A stretch of DNA of 64,000 bases, taken from Pampus argenteus (lineage: Eukaryota; Chordata; Actinopteri; Scombriformes; Stromateidae). The translations under genes and the position numbers were made by a program. Of this stretch, positions 37,091-49,404 are shown one piece after another; position 1 is the first letter of the stretch, and each line of letters opens with the position of its first letter. Location: positions 4,335,001-4,399,000 of the forward strand of contig CM072876.1 in assembly GCA_036937835.1 (NCBI GenBank), in the 5' to 3' direction. The notes below the pieces were generated by a model. That model worked only from the letters and a program-made list of their open reading frames with translations. It did no database searches and was not told the origin of the DNA.

Positions 37091-38369
37091 GTCTCCCATC
37101 AACATTCACTCTCTTTGCTGTCCATGTCCTCTATCTTATTCTCTACCTCGCCCCCCCCTTTCCCCTCCCGCTATTTGTCAGCATGCGCTCCACTGAGCCA
37201 GGACTGAGAACAGGTTACAGTAGTTGAGAGGGGAGGTCCACCAGGATCAGCCATGCGAGGCACAGATGGGCCTCCGTGTCCATTCAGCAAGACTGTTGAC
37301 ACAGGTTATAGCATAAAAAACGCTTATGATGTATTCCAATCCCTCCTGTCTTGCTGCACTTGACAGCAAAGCTGGTGAAATAATGTCAGATAATGCTTTG
37401 TACAATGTCAAAAGAAGAAAAAAAACTGTCACTGTCAAAATCAGCGAGGTTCAGGGAACATTTAAAACATTTGACCTGACTTTCATGAGCTTATCGCCAC
37501 AAGCGTTCCTCTGCAATAGCTCGGTTTACTAAAAAAGCAGCCGAGGAATTTGAAACATGCCAAAGAAATCGACTAGAAAAAAAAAAAAAAAAACGTACAC
37601 TGCAGGCGGTTGGACAATAATTGCACAAATCCACAGTATCCATACAGTAACTATAGTCTGTAGGCACAAGAAGCTTAAATAAACCAAAGCCAAAACCAAA
37701 GTTTTAATCTCATCCCTGCCAGCACAGAAGAAAACATTTTTATTTTTTTTTCATAGTGAATTTTTATAATTAGAGTATTATCCAACTTGTGTTATCCCCC
37801 CGAGTGGCAGCATTGGCACACGAGTGGAGCAGGCCCCCTCGGAGGCTTTTCTGAGCATATGTAATGAGTCATGAGGTCCTTCTTCGCTCCAAATGACATT
37901 AATTGCTGTCCAGGCAGAGGTCTGCTGGAAAACAGCCAACACAGGCGCAGGTTAGGGCAAGCGGACATCGCCGAACAGCCGCATCTCATTTTCCTACAAC
38001 ATGTGTGCATCATATGTTTGTGTGCACGAGGGGTCATTTCTCAAAGACCACGTGAGTCTTATCAGAAAGAAAATATGATGAATACAGTGTTTGCTTTTTG
38101 TGAATATGCCATGTGAATAGGGTAGTTAAACCTAGAAAGAAGACAATTTAGTTCTCTAATGTGGATATTCTGGTATTTTACTGTAAGATGTGAATGAATT
38201 AAAAATAATGTGGGAAGAATGAATGAATGAATTAATTTCCTTAGCCTTCAAACCAACTTAATCGAAGGGGGGGCCAGTGAACTTCAGTGGGCAGAGGAAG
38301 GGGGTGGGTGGGGGGGTCTTTGTGCTGACTCATACTGTCATGGTCATAGGCTCAGATCTTATGAGAGAC

Positions 38370-38372
<3 letters not shown>

Positions 38373-38463
<91 letters not shown>
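38373..38463. repeat. Long (CA)n microsatellite, about 45 units
   Basis: An uninterrupted 91-bp CA array, the longest in the window. Confidence 0.97.
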
Positions 38464-38465
<2 letters not shown>

Positions 38466-38887
38466 AAATTGACTAAATTAGTTTCTTTTTAGGAAATTGT
38501 TAAGAAAATATGGGCCTCTAATAAAAAGCTACTGTAAAATAAAGTTGCTGAGAACTTGTATAATTGAGATAATTCCTGGAGTTAAAACAACTGAAAATAT
38601 AAATGTTAACTAAGCACTTAAAATAATTACCAGAAAGCTTTGAGCATCACATATAGATTCAATATGATACTGTAGTTGTTTCAAGGTTATGAAATTGCTT
38701 TTTAAAAAAAAAAAAAACACTGAACCAACACACAGATATGCACAGTAGTGAGTCATCAGGATAGAAAGGTCATAACCCTATTGGTCGACTTGGGCGCCCA
38801 ATCAGGCTGGATTGTATCGGGGGCCACGGCCTCTTCGGAGCCAGCTTTGACCTGACAGGAAATGTGCTGCGTGTCTGTGTGTGTGCA

Positions 38888-38912
38888 TGTGTGTGTGTGT
38901 GTGTGTGTGTGT
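38888..38912. repeat. (GT)n microsatellite
   Basis: About 12 GT units, about 425 bp from the long CA array and complementary to it. Confidence 0.9.
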
Positions 38913-39469
38913 TGGAACACAGCTTTGCAGAACTGGAGCTCACACTAAAAATAGACAATATGGTTTTTTTTTTTTTTCTCTTTTTCAACAATAGAGAGAC
39001 AGACAGAGGAAACGGCTGAGAGCAGTGGAGGAGCAGAACAAGAGATGTGGAGATGGAAGAGACTTGGCTGTCATGTCCTTGGCCATCTGCCCCACTGCCT
39101 GCCCAGGACGTTTGAGGATCAATAAACCTCAGAGACACACTCTATAACCTTCAATGATTCAGTGCTTATAATAATTCCATATAAGAGCCATCCTGTAGGA
39201 AATATCTTTCATCCCTATGGATTGGTTTTTCTTTTCTTTTTTCCTTTTCTGATGATCGCAGCTTCATAAAAAAAAAAAAAAGTGATATAGTCTGTTTTTT
39301 TTTTCTCTCCTTGTCAATAGAGCTTTGTCATGGTGAGAGTCAATAATAGGAGGATTAAATAAATACAAACTCACACTCGGTAAAATGCAGAGGTACTCAC
39401 TTTCACATTCGTGAAGGAGTCTCGCACTCAAATTTGATCCCCCGAGAAAAAGAAAAAAAAACTACTTGC

Positions 39470-39472
<3 letters not shown>

Positions 39473-39500
<28 letters not shown>
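39473..39500. repeat. Run of 28 T
   Basis: Longest homopolymer seen in the window. Confidence 0.9.
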
Positions 39501-39505
<5 letters not shown>

Positions 39506-40628
39506 GCAGGCGCTTAATCCTGCGTGAATACATTTGCAGTGTGTACATATGTGCATATATGCAGTGTGTGTTTGTGACTTTTTTTTTTAACCTTCTTTCC
39601 ACTAGATTTATTTTCTAACGTTGACGTTTATCATTTGAGCAGATTCATCACCTCCTGTCTTGTCAATAACCCGAAAGGGAGTCAATTTGCTAAAACGTGA
39701 GTCTCTTTCTCTTACAGTATCTCCGTCTCTGTCTCCCTATATTGCCTCTTTTTGTCCTGTGGCGGCTCAGGTGCAGAGCGTGGCTGTAACAGGGGAACGC
39801 TGAGGCTTGAGGGAGGATTTAGGAGCGTCTCTGGAGCTGAGATGGCAACCTCAGCCTTGTGTATGAGATATACCTCAAATCGATTCCAAATCCCTCTGAT
39901 CTTTCATTAGGTGCTCGTCACAAGCTGTCTCGCTCATCACTCAAGCACACACACATATAGGCGTCGCGTCTGGGGCCGAGTAAATAGAGTAAATTATAAA
40001 ATGATGCTGCTCCTGAGTGCAGTGCAGGCACTTTGATCTCAGAGAGCATCTGTCTCCACCCTAAGAAAGTGGAGCTACTTATAAAGACAGAGTTATGCGT
40101 TGTTTGAACCAGCGTTAGGCAGTAAATAAAGCAAACGCGGTGTCTTATTTGCACACAAAGCCTTCATTTAGCTCGGTGTTTGTGTCCACCTGATGAATGC
40201 AAGTCCAATACTCTAATAGCTATCAGACAGATGCTAACTTTGTCTGCTGTTTGATGCTGTGCAGGTAGCATACAGCTGGTATTTGGGTTTCTATAGTTAC
40301 TGGTTGACATGCAAAAAAAACCTACAACAAACAGGTTAAAGGAATCACCTGGATATAGTTGAGAGTTGTGCAACTTTTAATTTTAATTACTTCTTTTATT
40401 TAATGTGCAATAAGATACGAGTAATTGATGCGACTGGTTTCTGTGTGCAACAGCGCAGAGAGTTTTTGCCACCTCTGTGAGTATAAACACGTGGCCTCTA
40501 CGGAGCTTTAGGGGAGTAATGTCCAATCTAGCCTTTAGTATGAAAACAACAGTGGCTGTGGCACTGTGGCAGAAAAAGAAAAGAGAGACGGAGAGATAAG
40601 AAGGAGGGAGAGATAAGAGGGAGAATGC

Positions 40629-40668
40629 GGGTGGTGGAGGGGTGGGTGGAGGCGGGTGGTGGAGGGGG
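40629..40668 (+). other. G-quadruplex-prone G-run cluster
   Basis: Five runs of three to five G (gggtggtggagggg, then gtggg, cgggtgg, gagggggc) within 40 bases on the plus strand, which is the template strand of the gene. Confidence 0.5.
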
Positions 40669-41410
40669 CGGCGTCAGAGGGAGACAGAAAGGCAACACGT
40701 AATTTGGAATTCACAGCCAATGTGCTTGTGTGCTGAGACCTTATCTGAGCCAAGTTTGTCTCTGATCCTGCTCTGAATTCTAAAATACACACATCTATCT
40801 TTCTCTCTCCACCTCCTTTTCTCCCACCTCTTCTTCTGTTTTTTTTTCTCATCCCTTTTTTTTATTTTCTTTTTCCCCTTCAGCCTCTTGTATTTGTTCT
40901 ACTTTTGGATGTACACCGTGCTCCACTCGCTGTCTCTTTCATCTCCTCCTTCTGTCTCCTCATCATTGTGAGAATGGGATTCATGTCCTACCATGAAGCT
41001 GTGAAAACACAAGCATCTCCCGGAGGGGCGGCTGTCAGAGAGCAAAGTAGAAGGAGAAGGAGGCGCACTGTTTGTTGTTGCTCATTGAATTTTTCATTTT
41101 AATCCATGAAATATACATCGCTGAGACCAGGGCTAAGGCCACAGACCACATGGGTACATTGTAATAAAGTTGCCCTGTTTGTCCAACTTGAACTCTTATT
41201 ACTTGCTGCTGCTCTCCAGTGTGGGAGGGTTATGTGGTGTGTGTGTGCGTGTGTGTGTGAGTGTCAGGGGGGTCTGCTACACAAACTGTTCCCCCCGAAG
41301 TGCCTTTAGTTGACACGGATGACTGACAGATATCCCTGAAGAGCCCCTCGTATCATGTTTGGAGTGTCAGCGCCAGTGTATCGTTGGTGTGAGAATATGT
41401 TACTGTTGAA

Positions 41411-41411
41411 A

Positions 41412-41456
<45 letters not shown>
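41411..41456. repeat. Compound (TG)n(TA)n microsatellite
   Basis: About 11 TG units followed by about 11 TA units. Confidence 0.95.
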
Positions 41457-42369
41457 GCACAGCACTGGCGGAGAATGAATAAATAAGTCGGGGGTGAGCG
41501 TGTAGGTGGGTGTGTATGGGTGCCAGAGAGGGCGAGCGTTTGTGTTACATATGTTTGTTGTGTATCCATGCATGTGCAATTTCAGGAAATACAAGAGGCA
41601 GAAAGGTTTTCGGTGTAATGTGCATTTAAGTGTGTCAGTGCATCTTTTTTTCCTCGGCGTTTTCAGTCAAAGTGAAGGTGCCTGCCGACGTCGTTAATTA
41701 TTAATGACCACAGGCACCAAACTCTCAACCTCCTTCCTTGATTATTCTCTGTCAACTCACAAATGTCAGCGATGATACTTTACCAGAGGAGAAAATAATT
41801 TTAAATTAACTTCTTTTTTTTTCTTCCCTGTTAAAACTTATTTAACGACCTTACAGCATTTTTACATTTTTTTTTTTTTCTAGAGATGAAATGAAAGTAT
41901 AACATCATCAAAATGCATGGGGTGAGACCGTTACAAGTACATGCAAATGGTAAAATGAACCAAATAAAATTGAATATCACCACAATCCATCCATACGACC
42001 ACCAGAATACTGGAGAAAGTCCACTTTTGGAGAATTTTTTAAAAGTTTCCCTGTTAAGAAACAGGCGAAACTTTGATTTTACACTTCAAGACTTGTTCAC
42101 TCGGCATATGAAGTACTAATCAGCCCGTGAAAACAGTTTGTATAATTTCCTTTGTGGTTCTGGGGAAGCTTGATGTATGTGTGTGAAAATAACCCTCATG
42201 ACGTCTCAGCCTGGGTTTGTTGACTGCGTTAAAAAAAACAACAAAAAAACTCTCTTATAATTCCTCCAACTTCATTAAAGTGTAACTGGAGTACATCTTT
42301 TAATGCATGTTTTGTTTTTCATTTGTACTACAAGTGTGAATTGCCAAATGTCCAAAATGCACAACCGCC

Positions 42370-42510
42370 CCGAGGCCCCAGACTCCCATCGGCCCCCCAA
42401 ACCTTCGCAGGTTTGCATGTCAATTAGTTTCGGTAATATAATTAATTGCAAATTTGTTTTGCAAATAATATCAACGGAGGCAGGTTTCTGCATTAATAGC
42501 TAGTTCCAGC
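42370..42510. promoter_or_regulatory. Candidate conserved noncoding element
   Basis: Contains clustered POU/homeodomain-like words: tttgcatgtcaattag, ataattaattgcaaat and tttgcaaataat within about 70 bases. An enhancer role is only a possibility. Confidence 0.22.
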
Positions 42511-42615
42511 ATGAGAGTCGGGAATCAATCTGATCTGACGCTGGATCGGCATTGGTGCCGATACTGACCTGATTAAGCAGATTGGGAATCAGCCAGATGT
42601 GATCCATCCAGTTTA
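42510..42615. repeat. Possible dispersed-repeat fragment with central palindrome
   Basis: A perfect 7-bp inverted repeat (atcggca/tgccgat, 42545-42562, 4-base loop) is flanked on both sides by ggaatca- and gatct/gatgt-like words. Similar 'ggtatcggtgccgata' sequence is frequent in fish interspersed repeats, possibly hAT-like. Assignment is tentative. Confidence 0.3.
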
Positions 42616-43158
42616 TTTGTCAGTGTCATGATAAACTTCCCCCGGCCTCTTGTTACTTTACATTAAGATGATATCAATATGACTTTTTAAACGTCATAAG
42701 GGTTATTTTGATGTAGCAGTAAAAGCACAGGTGTTACTAAAAACAATAATTATTATATTCAAGTGTCCCAAAGCTAAACCATATAGATATGATAATTGGG
42801 AAATAGGAAGCACTGTATGGATTGATATCCAGAGTTAGGATAGATGCATCCTGAATAGGTGCACTGTTTGCTTGCTGGTTTTCTGGGCATGTTCACTCTG
42901 CTGCTGAGAACGCATCTTTTTGGTGCTCAAAAGATTTTTATTTTTTATTTTGCAGCATTTCGTACCTCAGATTCTCATCTTGAAACACGATCAAATCTGG
43001 GCACAAGGGATCACATCATACTGTACGGGCATAATAATATTCCTAAGAGTCCATCTATTCATAAAAGACCAACACTAATCTGAATGTCTGATTAAAAAAC
43101 ACAAATGCTTTCAGTGTTTCCCAGCATCTCACGTAAAGCACCAAGCATGTGAAGGTTT

Positions 43159-43162
<4 letters not shown>

Positions 43163-43200
<38 letters not shown>
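43163..43200. repeat. (CA)n microsatellite
   Basis: About 19 CA units. Confidence 0.95.
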
Positions 43201-43203
<3 letters not shown>

Positions 43204-43969
43204 CCACTCACCATCTGGCAGCTAGTATGCCAGTTAAACTCAGCCTGCTGTGAAAAGTCATTATGTCAACAGTGTCACCCCCTCCACCTCCACCACCACC
43301 ACCCCTCCAGGGAAGGCATAGTGCTAATAATCTGGTATTATATATTGACCTCATAAGTAATAACCTGTGCTACTGCCAATAATATTCTTGTAACAGCATT
43401 TTTTTTTCTTGTTTGTTAGTTGAAATTAAAAAGTCATAAGGTGAAAAAAAAAAACAACAACAACAGTCTGTTATATCGCCGGGAAAATCTGAATAATAAA
43501 GCAGCCGAGATGAAAACGACTCTGCTGTCGAGTTTCAGAGAAAGACATATTTATCAGCAAACTTACAATAGCGCTGACTGCGTGTACTGCATGCAACTAG
43601 TTGTGAAAACAGCTGCGAGGTATATTTTTTCCCCCCGGCTCTTTATTTCCGTGGGGGGAATCAAATGTGGGAGGTAAGGAAATACAAAGTCAAATAAGAA
43701 GCTATAATATTATCAAAGGCCATGAGCCATAACCGTGATAATATCTATCTTTCTCTGCGCGAGCTACGGTAACTTGATAGAAGCAATACATTCCTGGCCG
43801 TATACGCGCTGATGCACACAGGTACACATCAAACATCTTATATTAGGTCTGTCAGAGGTGGAAGAGAGCGAGAGGGAGGGAGGCTAGATGGGGGAAATAC
43901 ACACTGTCAGACATAAACACATACAGACAGAAAAGAAGCTGATGGATGGATGAGGAGAGACAGGAATGA

Positions 43970-43994
43970 GTGTGTGTGTGTGTGTGTGTGTGTG
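43970..43994. repeat. (GT)n microsatellite
   Basis: About 12 GT units. Confidence 0.9.
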
Positions 43995-44301
43995 CACTCC
44001 TGCATTAATACATTAAAAACATACACGCATTAGTATATGTATGTAACATATGCAGATGTGGTGGAAAAATACATACAACGTGGTGTATACGATTATAGGA
44101 TTTTACCATCCGCAGCAACTCATCTCATTGCATATCTTGTGTCTGAGTGTGCCTACTTGTCTGGCAGTAGGGTTTTCAATTATCCAGCAGCCGCGCCTTT
44201 TTTCTCCCCGTGAATTATCATGAGGGGGGAAAACTCAAGTGGGGTTTGAATGGGATTCGGTGTCCCATCGCTCTATTAAGAATACACGAGCCTGATTGGT
44301 T

Positions 44302-44307
<6 letters not shown>

Positions 44308-44332
<25 letters not shown>
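44308..44332. repeat. (TG)n microsatellite
   Basis: About 12 TG units. Confidence 0.9.
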
Positions 44333-45082
44333 AGTGAAGATTTTAGAAAGAAGTGTGGCGGATACGTGTTTTAAACGTGCTGGGTATGACATGAGAAATG
44401 TGTCAATAACATGAAAATAATTCCCAACAACACATTAGAGTTAGAAAAGTTAAAAGCTCCAAATATACAAATGTATTCATATACTGACAGCTTTTCATTG
44501 TAATGAGTGCGGCTTGTTGCTATACTTGCAGAGTCTAGTCAGGCGTCGTCGCTGGGATTTACCCCCTCCTTTAATTGGAAATCAAAAGATATGAAATTTG
44601 ATGGAGCGTTCTCCATTTCAGCTTCGGCTGACTTCAACTTGTCACCTACAACATCTCAACAGAAAAGTGAGTTGATCTGGGCTCACTGGAGCCACGGCCA
44701 ACTCTTTCCTGTTTTAACTTGAAAGGACGAAGAAGTGAAAATTTACCTCCGAGACGCTGCAGACTACAGCTTTTTAAGTAAAGCTGACTTGTCCTACATG
44801 TACTGCATCCATATTATTTATCTTTCCACTGGTGATTAAAATGAATGATATTCCAGCCACAAGGTCGTCTCTTATAGAAACAGAAGGTGCAGTTTTATTT
44901 CCTTTAATATTAAGAAAATATTCAGACAATTCTAAAAAATTTAAATTTACCACCATAATGATATTTATCATTATATGTCAGTGGCTTATACAGAGTACAG
45001 TTTCTTTATATTTGTACTGTTAATTGTCTGACTCAGAGAGGGATGGAGGCACTGGATTTCTCTGTGAGTGTGTGTGCATACA

Positions 45083-45085
<3 letters not shown>

Positions 45086-45119
<34 letters not shown>
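45086..45119. repeat. (TG)n microsatellite
   Basis: About 17 TG units, about 140 bp from an AC array in opposite orientation. Confidence 0.95.
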
Positions 45120-45120
<1 letters not shown>

Positions 45121-45257
45121 GGGTAATCTTCACCTGCAGTCATGTGCAGTCCCTGGTAAGATAATGTGTGAGTCACGACCAACGCATCTAGCCCACGGCT
45201 TAGAGTTTTTATGTAATGGATTTAAGTGGGCTCACACACACTGTAACGTACACATAC

Positions 45258-45279
45258 CACACACACACACACACACACA
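45258..45279. repeat. (CA)n microsatellite
   Basis: About 11 units; complementary to the TG array at 45086-45119. Confidence 0.9.
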
Positions 45280-46109
45280 TTACTACTAATCACTGCAGTA
45301 TTGACACATTTCGATTCATCTGGTTTATATCCTACATTAACATTAGATTAGGATGATTTTTCTGTTACAGTGTGCAACATGAGACACGACATTGCTTCTG
45401 ACAAGGATGCTCCTCTGTTCTATGCTCTGTGTTAAACTGCAGGAAATCAAAAAAAATAAAAAAAAACTTAGAAAATAAAATGAACCAGCAGCGTGGCAGA
45501 AAATGTCGCGCTCACCTCTGCAAATTACCCAAATTGCCCCTCAGATTTCAAACCGAGCATGCAGTTGTTCTTAGCAGTTAAAATGTAAACACTGCAATCA
45601 GCATTTTAATTCATGATTGCAAAACAAGCCGTAAGCTAATCACGGAGAGGAGGGAACATAAGATAATGAAGAAAGCAAGAGAGAGAGAGGAAGACTAAGG
45701 AGGGAATTAGTGATTAGGTCTTGTCTTTAAAATGTCTGTTTTTCTCTCTCGGCTCTCGGCTCTGTCGAGTTAAAAAAAATAAAAAATAATAATGTCAGTG
45801 TACGTCCATTCAAGGTCAGTCACAGCCATTCATGTTCTCCCGGTGAAGTTTTATTAGGAAGGGACTTGAAAGGAGTTAAAGTTATGCTCACGTCCTTTTT
45901 GTTGACTCTACGCTTTCATATTTTTCAGCTATTTAGGATATTTTATTATATGCATATCTAACTATTAGCATGCCGATTCTCAAGTAGTGACCTAATAATT
46001 GCAAAGGCTAATGTAATGGCCCTGGGCCCGGTGAGACCTTTGGTTAGACATACGTATATTAAGAATGGACAGGCTTAACATTTTTAACCTTTTTCCTCCA
46101 GATTCATTA

Positions 46110-46187
46110 CCGAACTCAAAGCGCTGACAGCGTTTAAGTCCCGACGTCTGTCATAAGACGTTATTATCTCATGACATTTCAGTTCGG
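46110..46187. repeat. Second cloverleaf-like inverted repeat
   Basis: Outer arms ccgaactcaaa (46110-46120) and tttcagttcgg (46177-46187) match at 10 of 11 positions. Inside are two hairpins, cgct/agcg (46122-46132) and acgtct/agacgt (46144-46161). Confidence 0.55.
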
Positions 46188-46559
46188 GATAATTTCTTGC
46201 GCACATAAAAAAAACTTGTAGAGGCAGCAAAAGTTGTTTTAGTTGCAAAATAGAAAATATTCATATCGTGATAAACTTCTTAGTAATCCAATATTCCCAT
46301 AACTACAGAATTGGAGACTAAGAAAGTACAACATGGGGGGCAAATGATAATAACAAAAACATTGGAAGTGAGGTCAAGCATTGGTTTATTTTTCTCAAGA
46401 TGTAACCAAATCTACCGGTTTCACAGCTAAATATTCATTCAAGGTCTATTTAATTATTTACTGTTTACCTGTGGCAAAAAAAAAATCCATCTTTTTTCAT
46501 TTGGTTACTGTTTAATAACAGTATAATTGTAGAAAAACAACCCTAACCCGTTTTTTTAA

Positions 46560-46577
46560 AATATATATATATATATA
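46560..46577. repeat. (AT)n microsatellite
   Basis: About nine AT units. Confidence 0.9.
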
Positions 46578-46973
46578 GTTTAAGGCTATATTCACCGTTA
46601 ATATTAAATGAAACCCACTTTGTTTACACCTTTCTTATTCAATAAATGATTTGAAATATTAGCAGTGCACACAGTGGAAAAAGAAGAAAACAAAAAGAAA
46701 AAAAAAAACCCCTACAAATCCTTCTGAACATGTTGCTTCTCTCAATAAATTGGCAAAATCTCCAGTTGCTTTTTAAAATAAAAAAAATTAATTGATTAGC
46801 GGCATGAGACTGGAGGAACGGAGACATTCGCCACCCGGTGATACCCTGCTTGGCTAGCTACGCTGTGATATCTAAAAAACAGAATTAAAAATGCTTTCCT
46901 TTTTCCTTCCTGCAATTAGTCTGTCGGTTAGTAACATGGAAGGAGGCGATCTGTGCATTGCCCTCACTGTCAC

Positions 46974-46978
<5 letters not shown>

Positions 46979-47009
<31 letters not shown>
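46979..47009. repeat. (CA)n microsatellite
   Basis: About 15 CA units; the nearest such array downstream of the 47.9-48.1 kb exon on the transcript, apart from a short one at 47291-47306. Confidence 0.9.
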
Positions 47010-47012
<3 letters not shown>

Positions 47013-47188
47013 TCGTCTCTACTGTAAAAGCAGCTAAGAACTGCTTGTCGTTGGCCCTCATCTTTGCAGAGCAGATGGCTGCTTTTCTGCACCACATGGC
47101 CAGCACTCAGGAGATGAGGGGAGCTCTTTAAGAAGAAAAAGACTTTCAATCTGCTTTTGCAACTGTAGCTCCTCCTCCTCATCACATC

Positions 47189-47207
47189 TTTTTTTTTTTT
47201 TTTTTTT
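47189..47207. repeat. Run of 19 T
   Basis: T homopolymer, soon followed by a CT array at 47227-47242. Confidence 0.9.
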
Positions 47208-47896
47208 CGTATGGCATCAGCAGCAACTCTCTCTCTCTCTCTCACCCTCCCATCCCTAACCACCACCACCGCCCAACCATCACCTTTCACCACACACACA
47301 CACACCTACACCACAGTGATTCTGGCGCTCTGTGTTTATCCAGCCGCTGTTGATGATTAGGTTAATACTTAATGCTTATGTAAACGAGTCAAAGAAAAGG
47401 TCACAAAGTGAGATTATTAGGATGCTGCACGGATGCACGGTAGAGCGGCCAAGAATTTCCAACTCGCAGCTCCCCGCTTCGATCATGTTTCTCCAACACG
47501 TGGGAACACACTGCATATGTATGGAGAGCCACATTCATTATTCATGCTGGGAGGCAGTTCGAATGTGGTGGAGAAGTCGGCTTGTTCTGGATGGTGGATG
47601 GTAAGGTTGTGAGTTATCTATTTTTTTCTTTTTTCTTTTATGGATCTGCACAATTTCTATAGTTCAGTTTCAGCATGATGGACTGAATTCAGCCTGAAGA
47701 CCGTAATAAGTAAACCTTGAAGAATGATGAATAAAAAATCTTCAATCTATCTTCAAGCTATTGTAATTTATAGGTGCTCGAATGGCTAAAAGATTGTTGC
47801 ATAATTGGTTTAATCCAGATGTTTAGCCTCAAACTAATTAGATAAGTGACTTTAGTAGAGTGAACGTGGTATCTGAATGACAACATTAGTACTTAC

Positions 47897-48078
47897 GACG
47901 TGGAGCATGATGTAGTCACCCAGACGCGGGGCGCTGTCGATACGGACGAGGATGCCGTCTTTGATGGTAGTGCTAAAGCCCACCGCCAGCCGGTCCGTCC
48001 GTGTGCTCGGCCTTTCATTATTGGGCCACGTGTATGTGATCAGACCCCCTCCTTTACCAAAGATGTAGGTGGTGCCAG
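47897..48078 (-). CDS. nrxn3: Neurexin-3 exon: N-terminal part of LNS6 domain (exon 18-like)
   Basis: This 182-bp exon has acceptor tttccacag and donor gtaagtac. It starts with the last two bases (CT) of a split codon, then encodes 60 residues from GTTYIFGKGG to RLGDYIMLHV. A split CT is what both neurexin forms need: a preceding C gives the alpha Pro and a preceding G gives the beta Ala. It opens the sixth laminin/neurexin/sex-hormone-globulin domain, which lies outside the cell and binds neuroligins and other postsynaptic partners. The Ser of ERPSTR and the Leu and Asp of RLGDY match Ser107, Leu135 and calcium-binding Asp137 of rat neurexin-1 beta, as I recall that numbering. TTIKDGILVRIDSAP is closer to neurexin-3 than to neurexins 1 or 2. 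The exon ends in phase 0 and joins the exon 23 kb downstream. Paralogue a or b cannot be told. Confidence 0.97.
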
Positions 48079-49376
48079 CTGTGGAAACAACAACAACAAC
48101 AAACAAAAAGATCAGAAATTAGATTTGCTGTGGGAGAAATAGAAACCGATAAATAAAAAAAAAACAAGAAGAGATGGGGGTAAAATTCAATTTTGTGATT
48201 TACAAACGTACTCTAACTAGACACCGGGGAGCAGAGCGTTGTCAGCGACAACACACATTCTGAAAAATCCCAATATTAACTACTTCTATTAGGGACTAAC
48301 TCCTCTGTAATTCCTTTTCAGATACCCTGCCGTTGTCAGATTGTAATTGTGCCGAGTTTCTATTTTAGGTTTTCAATGGTATTCAGCCACCGTCACCTTC
48401 TGGGTAGAAGTCACCAGCTCCCTTGGTACCATCTATGACCTATCCAACTCTTAAATATAGCCCCTTTCCAGGGAATAACAACCACTATGGCCAGAATCGG
48501 ATAAGTGTCCCAATCCTCATGTATTATATATGAGACCTGCAACCAAAGAACCAAAGGCTGGCACAAGAAAGGAGAGAAGAAGGAGGGGGGAGAAAAATCG
48601 AAGAACCTTCGTTGGGTTTAATTTGACAAATGCAGTGTAGAAAAGAGGGTCCCGATAGTAGCGCAGGTATAGAAGCTCATTTCAAACATTTCTTTCATTA
48701 CATCAGCAGCTATGCAGATTTATGTCAGATTAGAGCCTCTGATTGGATCAAGCTTGGCCGTGAGCCACAGTTTCTGAGGACGTTGTTTGTGGATTTCTTT
48801 TTTTTTTTTTAATCACCACATGGAACAGGAAAAAAAAAAAAAAGAAAAGAGAATAGTTTCATTATTTGGTTTGAGGGTTGGATTCAATTCCAACTTCTGA
48901 ATGTTCCCTGAGGTACCCCAGAATTAAAGCACTGAATCTTTGAGCCGCTTAGCCATCTCGTCCACATTTAGGCAAAGATAATCAAGAGATCAAAGGCATT
49001 AGACCCACAGCACACAGACTCATGGGTGAATCAATATGGAAGACGGAGCAGACTCCTGTGGCCTAGGGATAGCAGAAAGCATTTGGCCCATCTCATAGGC
49101 TGACAGAGGATTGCTAATGAAGTCTCTGAGTTCTTGCCTCGATGTATTAATTCATTTTTTTTGGCTTCTGCATCCCCTTTCGCCCACATCACATCTCTCC
49201 CTGTCGTTTTACTTCTTTTCCATTCACTTCCTCTCCGAGTCACCTGAACATCTGTTTGGCCTTGTGATGGGTGCCCAGCTGTCTCACTGTTTCCCCCTAT
49301 GAAGCGGCCAACAATCTGCTCTGTGGTCCATAATACCTTAGAGACTACAAGAACATATGGATGGGAGGGAGTAAGA

Positions 49377-49404
49377 GGGGGGGGACGTGGGGGAGGAGGG
49401 GGGG
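49377..49404 (+). other. G-quadruplex-prone G-run cluster
   Basis: Runs of 8, 5 and 7 G within 28 bases on the plus strand, about 1.3 kb upstream of the first LNS6 exon. Confidence 0.45.

Larger units (their letters stand above)
24815..47896 (-). other. nrxn3 intron of about 23.1 kb inside the LNS6 coding region
   Basis: No exon, nested gene or intact transposon was recognised. It holds the longest CA array of the window (38373-38463), several GT and AT arrays, long T runs, a dispersed repeat at 33.95-34.17 kb, another possible repeat at 42.51-42.62 kb, a cloverleaf-like inverted repeat at 46110-46187, a purine-rich tract at 34790-34925 and G-rich sequence near 40.65 kb. Low-repeat stretches at about 32.10-32.28, 35.42-35.66 and 42.37-42.51 kb may be conserved noncoding DNA. 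Confidence 0.85.

Noticed and set aside
38373..38463. Regular array considered as a CRISPR-like repeat
   Set aside because: A pure CA microsatellite without spacers, in a vertebrate intron.
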